From Fibrella rubiginis (lineage in GTDB: Bacteria; Bacteroidota; Bacteroidia; Cytophagales; Spirosomataceae), in the NCBI RefSeq assembly GCF_017353185.1, contig NZ_JAFMYV010000003.1:372001-436000 (forward strand): DNA of 64,000 nt. Reading direction: 5' to 3'. Position numbers and translations under genes: made by a program. Under the pieces are notes generated by a model. That model did not search any database and had not been told where the DNA came from. It saw nothing but the letters and a program-made list of their open reading frames with translations. This document shows positions 53,920-62,108 of this stretch, piece by piece. Positions within the stretch are counted from its first letter, which is position 1. Every line of letters starts with the position of its first letter.

Positions 53920-54558
53920 ATGAAAACGTACCTCAAAATTGGCGCTCTCGCGGCCATCGCTGCAGGCCTAACCCTTCACACTACTGATGCCAGCGCCCAG
54001 ACGCGTCCCCGTACAGGTATTAAAGCAGGTTTGTCAGCTAGCTCATTATTCTATGACAACACCAGCCTAAATGACCGGAAAGAACGTATTGGCTTTCATG
54101 CAGGTGTGTTTACGCAAGTACCTGTAGGTTCGGCCTTCGCCATTCAGCCCGAGTTGCTTTACATTAACAAGGGTGCATCGGCCGGCTACAATGTGCTGGG
54201 GAGCACAGGCAGAAATTCCTTTAACATCAATTACCTGGAATTGCCCGTACTGGCTACACTGAAGCTGGGTGATTTCGCCGAAATCCAGGCTGGTCCCTAC
54301 GTGGGGTACCTGCTCAATTCGAATGTAAAATCGGAGGGTAGCCTGTTAAGCACAGGCACAAACCTGAACCCTGACCAATTTAACCGCGTCGATTACGGTT
54401 TGGCGGGTGGCGTTAACGTGTTCTTCGGCCAGTTGCTGGTCGGCGTACGTTACGAGCAGGGTATCCAGAAAATTGCTAACACGACTGCTTCACGGGCTGT
54501 ACTCAACAATGCACGCAACGGCGTAGGTCTGCTGAGCATCGGCTACTCATTCAATTAA
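53920..54558 (+). CDS. Outer-membrane beta-barrel protein (PorT/OMP_b-brl type)
   Basis: 212 residues with a signal peptide (MKTYLKIGALAAIAAGLTLHTTDASA). Eight-strand-type small barrel: TGIKAGLSASSLFY, IGFHAGVFTQVPVGSAFAIQPELLYINKG (the common Bacteroidota barrel pattern), YLELPVLATLKLG, GPYVGYLL and NVFFGQLLVGVRYEQGI. The last residues are SIGYSFN, ending in an aromatic next to the terminal Asn. Function is structural or a small pore. Convergent with the NtrC-type gene across a palindrome made of both stop codons. Confidence 0.87.
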   Translation: MKTYLKIGALAAIAAGLTLHTTDASAQTRPRTGIKAGLSASSLFYDNTSLNDRKERIGFHAGVFTQVPVGSAFAIQPELLYINKGASAGYNVLGSTGRNSFNINYLELPVLATLKLGDFAEIQAGPYVGYLLNSNVKSEGSLLSTGTNLNPDQFNRVDYGLAGGVNVFFGQLLVGVRYEQGIQKIANTTASRAVLNNARNGVGLLSIGYSFN

Positions 54559-54626
54559 AGTATAAAAGCTGAGCTATGAGGTAATTCCGTTTCAGGATCA
54601 TCTCATAGCTCAGCTTTTATACTTTA
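54556..54626. terminator. Perfect palindrome ending exactly at both stop codons
   Basis: Arms 54556-54580 and 54602-54626 (25 nt, perfect; TAAAGTATAAAAGCTGAGCT...). The outermost bases are the TAA of the barrel gene and, on the other strand, the TAA of the NtrC-type gene. It can serve as a bidirectional terminator. Confidence 0.93.
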
Positions 54627-56081
54627 CAAGTGAATATCGTACGCCTTCAGCTTGTTGTAGAGCGTTTTACGATCAATATTAAGTACTTCCGCAGCTTTGG
54701 TCTTATTGTACCCCGTTTTCTCGAGTACTTTCAGAATAGCAGCCCGTTCCGCACTTTCCGACACAGATTTCAGGTTACCCCCCTGCGTAGGTTGTTGCAT
54801 AACGGGCATCGAACCGGGCCTGACAGAGTCCATTACAAAACCTGCCGCTTCGTCGGTGGTGATGTACGTGGGTGAAGTTATTTCGTGAGGCAATACATCA
54901 ACCTGTACGTAATCGCCCTGAGTGAGCAGCACTGCCCTTTTCACCACGTTTTGTAGTTCGCGCAGATTACCATACCAGTAGTACTCTTTGAATTTGTCGC
55001 GCACCTCGTCGTCGAAACCGAGTACGTCTTTCTCCAGTTGGCGGTTGGCCAGTTCGAGGAAATGTTCGGCGAAAAGCATGATATCGGCTTTGCGCTCGCG
55101 CAGCGGGGGTAGCTCAACGGTAAACTCATTGAGGCGGTGAAAAATATCTTCCCGGAAACGTCCCTGACGAACAGCGTCGCGGAGGTCCTCATTGGTAGCG
55201 CACAGAATGCGCACGTCGACCCCGATGTCTGTGTTACCGCCAACCCGCTTGATTTTACGTTCCTGTAATACCCGCAGCAGCTTGATCTGATTTTCGTAGG
55301 ACAGATTGCCGATTTCGTCGAGAAACAGGGTACCTCCATTGGCGTATTCGAAAGAGCCCATCTTATCGGACATGGCCCCGGTGAAAGCACCTTTCACATG
55401 ACCAAACAATTCGCTTCCGGCCAGTTCCTTTGACAACGCCCCACAGTCGATAGCCACAAAGGGTTTCTCGGCGCGTTTACTGCTCAGGTGAATGGCATTG
55501 GCAACAAACTCTTTGCCGGTGCCGGTTTCCCCCGTGATAATGACCGACATATTGGTCGGCGCAATTAGTTCAACATGTTTCTGTAGCTGTTCGGCGGCAC
55601 GGCTCTTACCAAAGATGAACCGTTTTCCATCGGGGGCCAGCGCAGTTTTGGCTGTTTTGCCTGCTTTAGCTGCGCCTGCTGGCGCTTCGTCTAAAACAGC
55701 GGCTTTGGCTGGCGTACTGCTCTTCTTGTCGAGCGCTCCCCTGATCGTATACAGGATCTCGTCGGGTAGCAGCGGCTTCGTCACGTAATCGAAGGCGCCA
55801 TATTTCAGCGCCTGCACGGCAATGCGTACGTCTGAATAACCAGTGATGATGATAACAGCGGTGGCAGGGCTAAGCACCTTAATGCGGCGCAGCATATCTA
55901 ACCCGTCGGTGTCAGGCAATTTGAAGTCACAAATAACCAGATCGAACGTTTCACGGCGTAACAGAGCTAATCCTTCTTCGCCGCGCTGTGCTGAAGCGGT
56001 CTTATACTTTTGTTTACCCAGGAAACGCTCTAACAAGACGCAGATGTCGTTGTTGTCGTCTATGATTAATATTTTTTCCAT
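54624..56081 (-). CDS. NtrC-type sigma-54-dependent response regulator
   Basis: 485 residues from ATG 56081. Receiver domain (ILIIDDNNDICVLL; phospho-Asp52 in LVICDFKLPD; Lys in DYVTKPL), a Lys/Ala linker, AAA+ domain with Walker A GETGTGKE, the sigma-54 contact loop GSELFGHVKGAFTGAM, Walker B GGTLFLDEIGNL and the arginine finger region REDIFHRLNEF, then a C-terminal Fis-type HTH (NKTKAAEVLNIDRKTLYNKL). It activates sigma-54 promoters when phosphorylated. No kinase is adjacent on its 5' side. Confidence 0.95.
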   Translation of the reverse strand: MEKILIIDDNNDICVLLERFLGKQKYKTASAQRGEEGLALLRRETFDLVICDFKLPDTDGLDMLRRIKVLSPATAVIIITGYSDVRIAVQALKYGAFDYVTKPLLPDEILYTIRGALDKKSSTPAKAAVLDEAPAGAAKAGKTAKTALAPDGKRFIFGKSRAAEQLQKHVELIAPTNMSVIITGETGTGKEFVANAIHLSSKRAEKPFVAIDCGALSKELAGSELFGHVKGAFTGAMSDKMGSFEYANGGTLFLDEIGNLSYENQIKLLRVLQERKIKRVGGNTDIGVDVRILCATNEDLRDAVRQGRFREDIFHRLNEFTVELPPLRERKADIMLFAEHFLELANRQLEKDVLGFDDEVRDKFKEYYWYGNLRELQNVVKRAVLLTQGDYVQVDVLPHEITSPTYITTDEAAGFVMDSVRPGSMPVMQQPTQGGNLKSVSESAERAAILKVLEKTGYNKTKAAEVLNIDRKTLYNKLKAYDIHL

Positions 56082-56253
56082 AAGCAGAATGCCCATCTCA
56101 GGAACACTCGTTAAGGCGATCTGTTGATGATGGTGGGAACAGGCAACTCAGCTAACCTACGGTTGGCAATTCCAAACAAGAACAAGAACCAGCCGATGTA
56201 TGGTTTCTTTACGGTTGGCTAATACCCTAACTCCAAAACACGACTTTAGCGTA

Positions 56254-56625
56254 CTATACCTGAATAGATTCTAATGCCTGCTCTACTGTTTTGCGGGTAA
56301 AGGGTTTTCCCATAAAGTAATCTGCACCCTGGTCGGTAGCCCGCTTTCGCTCGGTAGCTCCATCAAACGCACTGATCATGACCACTTTAGGAATCTCTAG
56401 TGATGTCCCTCCCTGCTTGATCGTTGGCAACAAGTCAAATCCTAAGCCGTCGGGCAGGTTCAGATCCAGAAACACAGCGTCAAAATGTTGCCGGCTCAGA
56501 CACTGACGGCCATCTTCTAAGAAATGGGCACACGTAGGCTGGTAGCCCAACCGGCGAAGTAAGCCTGACAATAATAAACATATATCGGCTTCGTCGTCTA
56601 CGATGAGAACGTGCTTGGTATTCAT
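56254..56625 (-). CDS. Single-domain response regulator
   Basis: 123 residues from ATG 56625 (MNTKHVLIVDDEADICLLL); the longer frame adds 24 residues with no family support. A receiver domain only: phospho-Asp in FDAVFLDLNLPDG, Ser in VVMISAFDG, Lys in YFMGKPFTRK. It lies 172 nt upstream of the NtrC-type gene on the same strand and could share its signalling pathway. Confidence 0.88.
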   Translation of the reverse strand: MNTKHVLIVDDEADICLLLSGLLRRLGYQPTCAHFLEDGRQCLSRQHFDAVFLDLNLPDGLGFDLLPTIKQGGTSLEIPKVVMISAFDGATERKRATDQGADYFMGKPFTRKTVEQALESIQV

Positions 56626-57138
56626 ATTTTGTTTGATGTTCGGCTTCGGCACAAACGCGTGTCCGACAGCCGAACTAGGTACAATTACTCCGGTCATATT
56701 GTGCGCTCGTTACATATTTCAACCACGCTGTCATGATTATATCTATAAAATATAATGCCTAACTTATTGGCTATCGTAGACTTAAGCAATTTTAGCGCCT
56801 AAATGCCCCATTAAGAAGCAGTTATACCCAATCCTTTTATACCTGCCTATGACCGAATGTATACAATATTTGTAGGGTGTGGGGAAATCTGTGGAGCTAT
56901 TTACTGTTCAGATTTCCCAAAGTGGGGAAAAAATTCCCCAACCCAGATTAGCTGATCGTTTCCTGATTTTTGGTGTGGGATTGAAAAAAAGTGCTTAAAA
57001 GCCTCATTTACACATCATACAGCCTTTTTAGTCATGTGTTGATCTTGACGCATATTTTGTCTGGCACAGAATTTTCTAAAGAGTAGTCAGAACACGAGAC
57101 ACAGTGGTTCTGATTTACTCAACAACACAATAAACGTT
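56626..57138. other. Regulatory gap ahead of the lmo0937-like gene
   Basis: 513 nt without a gene; AT-rich, with runs of A/T. A sigma-54-like element lies at 57061-57077. No other motif was identified with confidence. Confidence 0.5.
57061..57077 (+). promoter_or_regulatory. Candidate sigma-54 promoter
   Basis: CTGGCACAGAATTTTCT: TGGCAC at -24 and TTTCT where TTGCW is expected at -12, with the standard spacing and one mismatch. It lies 62 nt before the start of the lmo0937-like gene; a sigma-54 activator gene is 1 kb away. Confidence 0.45.
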
Positions 57139-57300
57139 ATGGGAAACTTGCTGTACACAATAGCTGTGATCTTGGTGATCATCTGGGCGCTGGGCTTCTT
57201 AGGATTCAACAGCTTTGGAATGGGAAATTTGATTCACGCATTGCTTGTTATAGCAATCATAGCGGTCGTGTTCAGGCTGATTAGTGGGCGTGGCGTTTGA
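57139..57300 (+). CDS. lmo0937-like small membrane protein
   Basis: 53 residues: MGNLLYTIAVILVIIWALGF, then a Gly-containing turn and a second hydrophobic helix (LIHALLVIAIIAVVF), ending LISGRGV. This is the pattern of lmo0937/DUF5670 family two-helix membrane proteins, which are often stress-induced. It is too short to be easily seen in frame scans but is clean, with a hairpin terminator at 57460. A sigma-54-like site lies upstream. Confidence 0.85.
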   Translation: MGNLLYTIAVILVIIWALGFLGFNSFGMGNLIHALLVIAIIAVVFRLISGRGV

Positions 57301-57459
57301 GGCACAAGCCAATCACGCAGTTCACTAGTCGAATAGCCGACCAGGCACATGAGCCAATTATATTGACCAAAGCCTGTTTAACTGGGTCACTTTACGAAGT
57401 GGTACGTTTAGGTTTAGGTGGTTTCATTTTAGGTTAAGTACAAGTTACGGTGGGTACGG

Positions 57460-57496
57460 AATCCCTGCGCCAGTTTGAGCGCAGGGATTTTTATTT
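57460..57496 (+). terminator. Intrinsic terminator of the lmo0937-like gene
   Basis: Arms AATCCCTGCGC (57460-57470) and GCGCAGGGATT (57479-57489), loop CAGTTTGA, followed by a T-rich run. Confidence 0.85.
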
Positions 57497-57501
57497 GTAA
57501 A

Positions 57502-57585
57502 AAGTCGTCAGTCGATAGTCGGCTGACGCACCAGTAGACTCTCGCAGAGTTGTTCGGTCATCAACCGGCTATTGACTATCGACTT
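57502..57585. repeat. Imperfect palindrome reaching into the LytR-type gene's stop codon
   Basis: Arms 57502-57522 and 57565-57585 (17 of 21 paired). The right arm ends inside the stop codon of the LytTR gene (57584-57586). The inner part contains GCTGACGC (57522-57529). Confidence 0.7.
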
Positions 57586-58327
57586 ATAAGGACAGCATCT
57601 CCTTAAACCGAATAGCCTGACGGCGGCTTATCTCAACTTTGTCGTTGCTGCCGCGCAGCGTGACCAGCAGGCCGCCGCTGAACCAGGGTTCTATTTTTTC
57701 GATCCATTGCAGGTTGATGATGTGCTTTCGGTTGGCCCTGAAATAGGTAGCCGGATCGAGGCGATCTTCCAGTGCGTTCAACGATTTGAGTACCAGCGGC
57801 TTTTGATCATCGAAATAAAGCCGGACGTAGTTACCCATCGACTCGAACAGGCGCACTTTACCCAGTTTCACAAACCAGCATTTCTCACCGTCTTTCACAA
57901 ACACCTGGTCGTTTTCGCCCAGCAGTTTCGAGCCGTCTTTGGGCACGTGGGGACCTTCGGGGGCCTGACCGTGATTCAGTTCTTCCTCCACTCGGTGAAT
58001 AGCCTCGGTAAGCCGGGCCAAGTCAACGGGCTTCAGGAGGTAGTCGAGCGCATTGAATTCAAACGCCTTGATGGCATATTCGTCGTAGGCCGTTGTGAAC
58101 ACCACTTCGGGTGCCTTGCCTTCAATAGCCTGCAGCAATTCGAAGCCGTTTTTTCCGGGCATCTGAATATCCAGAAACAGCAGATCGGGCTGCAGGTTTT
58201 CAATCATTGGCAGGGCTTCATCGGCGTTGGCAGCTTCGCCAACGATCTGTACTTTGGGCATATTCTCCAGCAACCGCCGGAGTTCGTTGCGGGCCAGCCG
58301 CTCGTCGTCTATGATGATGGTTCGCAT
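57584..58327 (-). CDS. LytTR family response regulator
   Basis: 247 residues. Receiver: MRTIIIDDERLARNELRRLL, phospho-Asp53 in LLFLDIQMPGK, Lys99 in LDYLLKPVD. C-terminal LytTR DNA-binding domain: FVKDGEKCWFVKLGKVRLFESMGNYVRLYF, then PATYFRANRKHIINLQWIEKI. It is followed upstream on the same strand by its LytS-type kinase (27 nt between). Such pairs typically control envelope or extracellular functions in Bacteroidota. Confidence 0.95.
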   Translation of the reverse strand: MRTIIIDDERLARNELRRLLENMPKVQIVGEAANADEALPMIENLQPDLLFLDIQMPGKNGFELLQAIEGKAPEVVFTTAYDEYAIKAFEFNALDYLLKPVDLARLTEAIHRVEEELNHGQAPEGPHVPKDGSKLLGENDQVFVKDGEKCWFVKLGKVRLFESMGNYVRLYFDDQKPLVLKSLNALEDRLDPATYFRANRKHIINLQWIEKIEPWFSGGLLVTLRGSNDKVEISRRQAIRFKEMLSL

Positions 58328-58353
58328 GGGGGAAAAGGATTAATGCACACTAT

Positions 58354-59436
58354 TCATTGCACATCATGTAGGGTTTCACGTTTAAAAACAGTGTCAGATT
58401 GTTGGGGAATATGAACGTCGGCCAAGACCACACCTTGGGCTTCCTGGGCAATTTGAAAGTGTGCGTCGGGGCCGTAGAGCAGGTCGAGCCGTTGAAGAGT
58501 GTTTTTCAGGCCAAATCCGCCCGACGCTTCCCTGTCGCCGAGAGTACCCGTATTACGGATTAGAATATGCAGTTCGTCGCGACCCTGGGCTGTGGGCTCT
58601 ACATGCGCGTGCAGCTCTACAAAGCCCCCCCCTACTTCTTTCGACACACCGTGTTTAATGGCATTCTCAACCAGTGTCTGCAACATCATGGGCGGCACCT
58701 GCCAGTACATAGCGCGTGGATCAACGTCGATCAGGCTACGCAAACGGTCTTCGTAACGCACTTTTTCAAGGGCCAGATAATCGTCTACGGTCTTGATCTC
58801 TTCGCGCAGGTCAACGGTTTTACGACGGTCGGCCAGAAGCGAGTTACGGAGGATGTTAGACAGTTGCGTAATGCCCTGCTGCGCCTTCTGGGGGTTTTCG
58901 TACACCAGCGCCCGGATACTGTTGAGGGCGTTGAACATGAAATGCGGATTCAACTGTGATCGCAACACCCTGGCCTCTGTTTCGCGAATGGACGTCTTGA
59001 GCAAAATTTTCTCGATCTCGGCATCGCGGGTACGCTCTACGTAGTGGTAGGCAGTGTAGCTCAGGATCCAGGCCAGCATGGTTTTCACCCAACTGGCCAT
59101 GTTGGCCATAAACGCCGACAGATCATGCAATTGTGGGTTAACAATCAGTTCCTGGTCGAAGGGGAAGTTAATCAGCGTCATGATCAGGGCCAGCACCAGC
59201 ACCGACACCAGCACACGGGGGGCCAGTTTGTAGAACGGCAGCCGCACCCAGTTCCACCGCTGAATCATGATCCGGTACACGTTAGTTAAACTGATACCCA
59301 GCACGATGTTGGCAATGGAGAGGTAAAACATGTTCACCTCAAACCCCTCGTCGATCCAATAGATCACAAACTCCGTCAGAATGAGGAGCGTCCAGCCCAC
59401 AATTTGGCAGAACCAGTATATGCGTTGTTTCGACAT
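58354..59436 (-). CDS. LytS-type sensor histidine kinase
   Basis: 360 residues from ATG 59436. Four hydrophobic segments near the N-terminus (WFCQIVGWTLLILTEFVIYW, FYLSIANIVLGIS, VLVSVLVLALIMTLI, TMLAWILSYTAYHYV), then the His_kinase domain with the phospho-His165 in QLNPHFMFNALNSI and a HATPase with LVENAIKHGV and GGFGLKNTLQRL. It phosphorylates the LytTR regulator encoded just downstream. The 136 nt upstream of it carry no gene. Confidence 0.93.
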   Translation of the reverse strand: MSKQRIYWFCQIVGWTLLILTEFVIYWIDEGFEVNMFYLSIANIVLGISLTNVYRIMIQRWNWVRLPFYKLAPRVLVSVLVLALIMTLINFPFDQELIVNPQLHDLSAFMANMASWVKTMLAWILSYTAYHYVERTRDAEIEKILLKTSIRETEARVLRSQLNPHFMFNALNSIRALVYENPQKAQQGITQLSNILRNSLLADRRKTVDLREEIKTVDDYLALEKVRYEDRLRSLIDVDPRAMYWQVPPMMLQTLVENAIKHGVSKEVGGGFVELHAHVEPTAQGRDELHILIRNTGTLGDREASGGFGLKNTLQRLDLLYGPDAHFQIAQEAQGVVLADVHIPQQSDTVFKRETLHDVQ

Positions 59437-59572
59437 GCAGGCAATAAACACAATGGGCGGATAGCCCAATGCCGAAACTACAAAAACGGCCGGGTCTATA
59501 CCCCCGCGATTTTACCAACCCCCTTTCCCGGGCGGATGAGGGGGGCTATAGAGGGGATAAGTGGTAGCGCAA

Positions 59573-60211
59573 TCAGTAGTAGCTACTGACAGCCAGCAGA
59601 TGCGACGTATCGTTGGCTACGTCGAGCGTAAACTGCCTGGTATCGTTGTCGTAGCCCAGTTTATAAAGGCACAGATTGCTGTGCTCGAAGGTGTCCATAC
59701 GGGCCAGCGGTTTGTCTAGCAGCCACGACAGCAAAATGCGCATGGCACGGCCATGCATGGCAATCAGCACCGGCGATTCATTGGTCTGGGCCATAATGTG
59801 CGCCATGGCGGGCCGCTGCCGGGTTACCACCTGCTCGGGGCTTTCGCCTTCGTCGGCGGGCATGGCCGTGTTTCCTGCCGACCAGTTTTCAATTAGATTA
59901 CGGTAATATTCATCGTCGAGGTTATTAGGAATTTTGCCTTCCATAATGCCCCAGCTGATTTCGTTCAGACCCGACAGCTTTTCGTAGGGGATGCCTAACT
60001 CAACAAACGGCTCAACTGTCTGGTAGGTACGGATCAGCGTAGACGTGTATATTTTGGCAAACGGCATATGCTGATAAGCCTGAAAAAAGGCCTCAGCCTG
60101 CGCCCGTCCCATGTCGTTCAGCGGTGCGTCGACACCGCTGCCCTGCACAATACCCCGGCGGTTATAGTCGGTTTCGCCGTGGCGAATAATGTATATATCT
60201 TTTCGTGCCAA
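59573..60211 (-). CDS. Histidine phosphatase family (phosphoglycerate-mutase-like)
   Basis: 212 residues. The phospho-acceptor motif is YIIRHGETDYNRRG (His11); the other core residues are Arg in YTSTLIRTYQT, Glu in ISWGIMEGK and His in LIAMHGRAMR. The family removes phosphate from sugars, nucleotides or small metabolites. EGESPEQVVTRQRP matches the broad-specificity PhoE/GpmB-like branch. The exact substrate is not known. Confidence 0.9.
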   Translation of the reverse strand: MARKDIYIIRHGETDYNRRGIVQGSGVDAPLNDMGRAQAEAFFQAYQHMPFAKIYTSTLIRTYQTVEPFVELGIPYEKLSGLNEISWGIMEGKIPNNLDDEYYRNLIENWSAGNTAMPADEGESPEQVVTRQRPAMAHIMAQTNESPVLIAMHGRAMRILLSWLLDKPLARMDTFEHSNLCLYKLGYDNDTRQFTLDVANDTSHLLAVSSYY

Positions 60212-60276
60212 AAGCTGTTGTGTTACGTAGAGCGTAACCTAATTTGGCCGCAAAATTACGGATAAATCAGCGTATT

Positions 60277-60696
60277 ATGAAGTATACCCCTACGGTAGAG
60301 AGTCTGAACGAGTTGAACAAAAACTCTATCTCAGGCCACCTGGGCATTGAACTGGTATCTATTGCCGACGACCTCATTGTGGGCCGGATGCCCGTTGATG
60401 CGCGTACCCACCAGCCCTTCGGCATTTTGCACGGGGGGGCATCGGTCGTGTTGGCGGAGTCGCTGGGCAGCACGGCTTCCATGCTTCGCCTCACCGACCC
60501 CGACAAGCAGCGGGCTGTGGGGCTGGAGATCAACGCCAACCACATCCGGTCGGTGAGTTCGGGCTGGGTATATGGCCGCTGCACACCCATTCATGTAGGC
60601 CGCACCACCCACGTCTGGGATATTCGTATCACCGACGAGCAGGATCGCCTTGTGTGTGTAAGCCGCCTGACCATTGCGGTTATTGCGGCGAAGTAG
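60277..60696 (+). CDS. Hotdog-fold thioesterase (PaaI/YdiI-like)
   Basis: 139 residues from ATG 60277 (MKYTPTVESLNELNKNSISG). Motif HQPFGILHGGASVVLAESLG carries the catalytic Glu in the hotdog helix, followed by AVGLEINANHIRSVSSGWVYG. This is the YdiI/EntH/MenI subgroup, which hydrolyses acyl-CoA such as DHNA-CoA in menaquinone synthesis, though the substrate is not certain. It is divergent from the phosphatase gene, with 65 nt between starts. Confidence 0.9.
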   Translation: MKYTPTVESLNELNKNSISGHLGIELVSIADDLIVGRMPVDARTHQPFGILHGGASVVLAESLGSTASMLRLTDPDKQRAVGLEINANHIRSVSSGWVYGRCTPIHVGRTTHVWDIRITDEQDRLVCVSRLTIAVIAAK

Positions 60697-60809
60697 CCTG
60701 CCAACCACTTGCTAACAATAATCTACGCTCAAGCAATAGCTGAACGATCAGGTGGTTACGATGCCTAATCTTGCTTATCTGCTTTCCTTCCCGGCAGGTA
60801 TTCGAGGTC

Positions 60810-61808
60810 ATGAAACGACTGCTACGTATGCTTGGTGGCCTGTTGGCCCTGCTAATTATTCTGGCTATTGCCGGATTGAGCTACGTAAAATTAGCCCTGC
60901 CCAATGTGGGTCCGGCGCCCACACTCACCCTCCGGGCCGACTCGGTTCAACTCGCGCGGGGGCGCTATCTGGCCAACCACGTGGCCGTTTGCGTAGACTG
61001 CCACTCCACCCGCGACTGGAGCAAGCTCAACGGCCCCATTGTAGCGGGCACCGAGGGTAAAGGCGGCGAAAAGTTTGCGCGCGAAATGGGCTTCCCGGGC
61101 AACTTTTATTCAGCCAACATTACCCCCGCCAGCCTCGGTCCCTGGAGCGACGGCGAGATTTACCGGGCCATTACCACCGGCGTCAGCCGCGACGGCCATG
61201 CTCTGTTTCCGGTTATGCCCTACCGGAATTTTGGTCAGGCCGACCCTGCCGATATCCACGCCATTATTGCCTACGTGCGGTCATTGAAACCGATTGAAAA
61301 CAAGGCCATTCCGGCGGCGGAACCCGATTTTCCGATGAATTTTATTCTGAACACCATCCCGGCCAAAGCTCAAGCCGGCCACCGTCCGGATCCGGTCAAC
61401 ACGGTGGAATATGGCCGTTATCTGATCACGCTGGCATCTTGCGGCGACTGCCACACGCCCGTAGACGATAAAGGGCAACCCCTGCCAGGCATGACAATGG
61501 CGGGTGGACGCACCTTTCCGCTGCCTACTGGTACAGTGCGTTCGGCTAATCTCACGCCCACCGAAACCGGTATTGCAGCCTATACCAAAGAAGCCTTCAT
61601 TACCCGATTTAAAGCATACGCTAATGCTGACGTAGCACCCTCCGCCCTTGGCGAAGATGGCTTCAATTCGGTGATGCCCTGGGCCATGTATGCGGGTATG
61701 ACCGAGCAGGATCTCGGTGCGATCTATGACTATTTGCGTACAGTAAAGCCCGTACCACACACCGTCGAGAAGTTCACTCCCAAAGCCAAGCTGGTGGCCA
61801 GCCGGTAG
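60810..61808 (+). CDS. Diheme cytochrome c (membrane-anchored)
   Basis: 332 residues from ATG 60810, with an N-terminal membrane anchor (LLRMLGGLLALLIILAIAGL). Two heme c sites, C-V-D-C-H near residue 66 and C-G-D-C-H near 214, each followed by a Met-containing C-terminal segment (LFPVMPYRNFG and FNSVMPWAMYAG) for the sixth ligand. The two-domain layout matches the c-type cytochrome subunits of GMC-type alcohol/gluconate dehydrogenases, which transfer electrons to the respiratory chain. The GMC pair 17 kb away lacks one. Confidence 0.88.
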   Translation: MKRLLRMLGGLLALLIILAIAGLSYVKLALPNVGPAPTLTLRADSVQLARGRYLANHVAVCVDCHSTRDWSKLNGPIVAGTEGKGGEKFAREMGFPGNFYSANITPASLGPWSDGEIYRAITTGVSRDGHALFPVMPYRNFGQADPADIHAIIAYVRSLKPIENKAIPAAEPDFPMNFILNTIPAKAQAGHRPDPVNTVEYGRYLITLASCGDCHTPVDDKGQPLPGMTMAGGRTFPLPTGTVRSANLTPTETGIAAYTKEAFITRFKAYANADVAPSALGEDGFNSVMPWAMYAGMTEQDLGAIYDYLRTVKPVPHTVEKFTPKAKLVASR

Positions 61809-62108
61809 CTTTTAGCTCAGCGCACTGATACCCACGTAGGCCGGTGTTTGTTTTTTGCCGTCGTCGTATCGGCGACGGCGCAAGTTGGTAGTGGCTGGGA
61901 GTTTCTTGATGAAGTTGCGGAAAGACTCATTAAACCTTGGGTTAGCCAAAGGCTCTAACCCATAGTTTCAACCGCAACGACCCGGCAATACCTAGGAGCG
62001 CCGGTGGTAAAAGCTTGCTCTGTTGCTTTCCGTTTCCAGTCCATTCATTCCATGAAAAAGCCTGCTTCCGCAACCGGAGGCAGGCTTTGTTTTTGGAAAG
62101 CTCCATTA
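61809..62108. other. Intergenic region between cytochrome and sensor kinase genes
   Basis: About 300 nt without a recognisable gene. It holds a GC-rich dyad GCCGTCG...CGACGGC (61857-61879) of unknown role and the terminator of the minus-strand kinase gene. Confidence 0.5.
62055..62088 (-). terminator. Intrinsic terminator of the multi-PAS kinase gene
   Basis: Stem AAAGCCTGC (62057-62065) / GCAGGCTTT (62080-62088) with an inner TCCG/CGGA pairing, and TTTTTC after it on the minus strand. Confidence 0.85.

Noticed and set aside
61857..61879. GC-rich dyad as a terminator for the cytochrome gene
   Set aside because: The T-run precedes rather than follows the stem in the direction of transcription.
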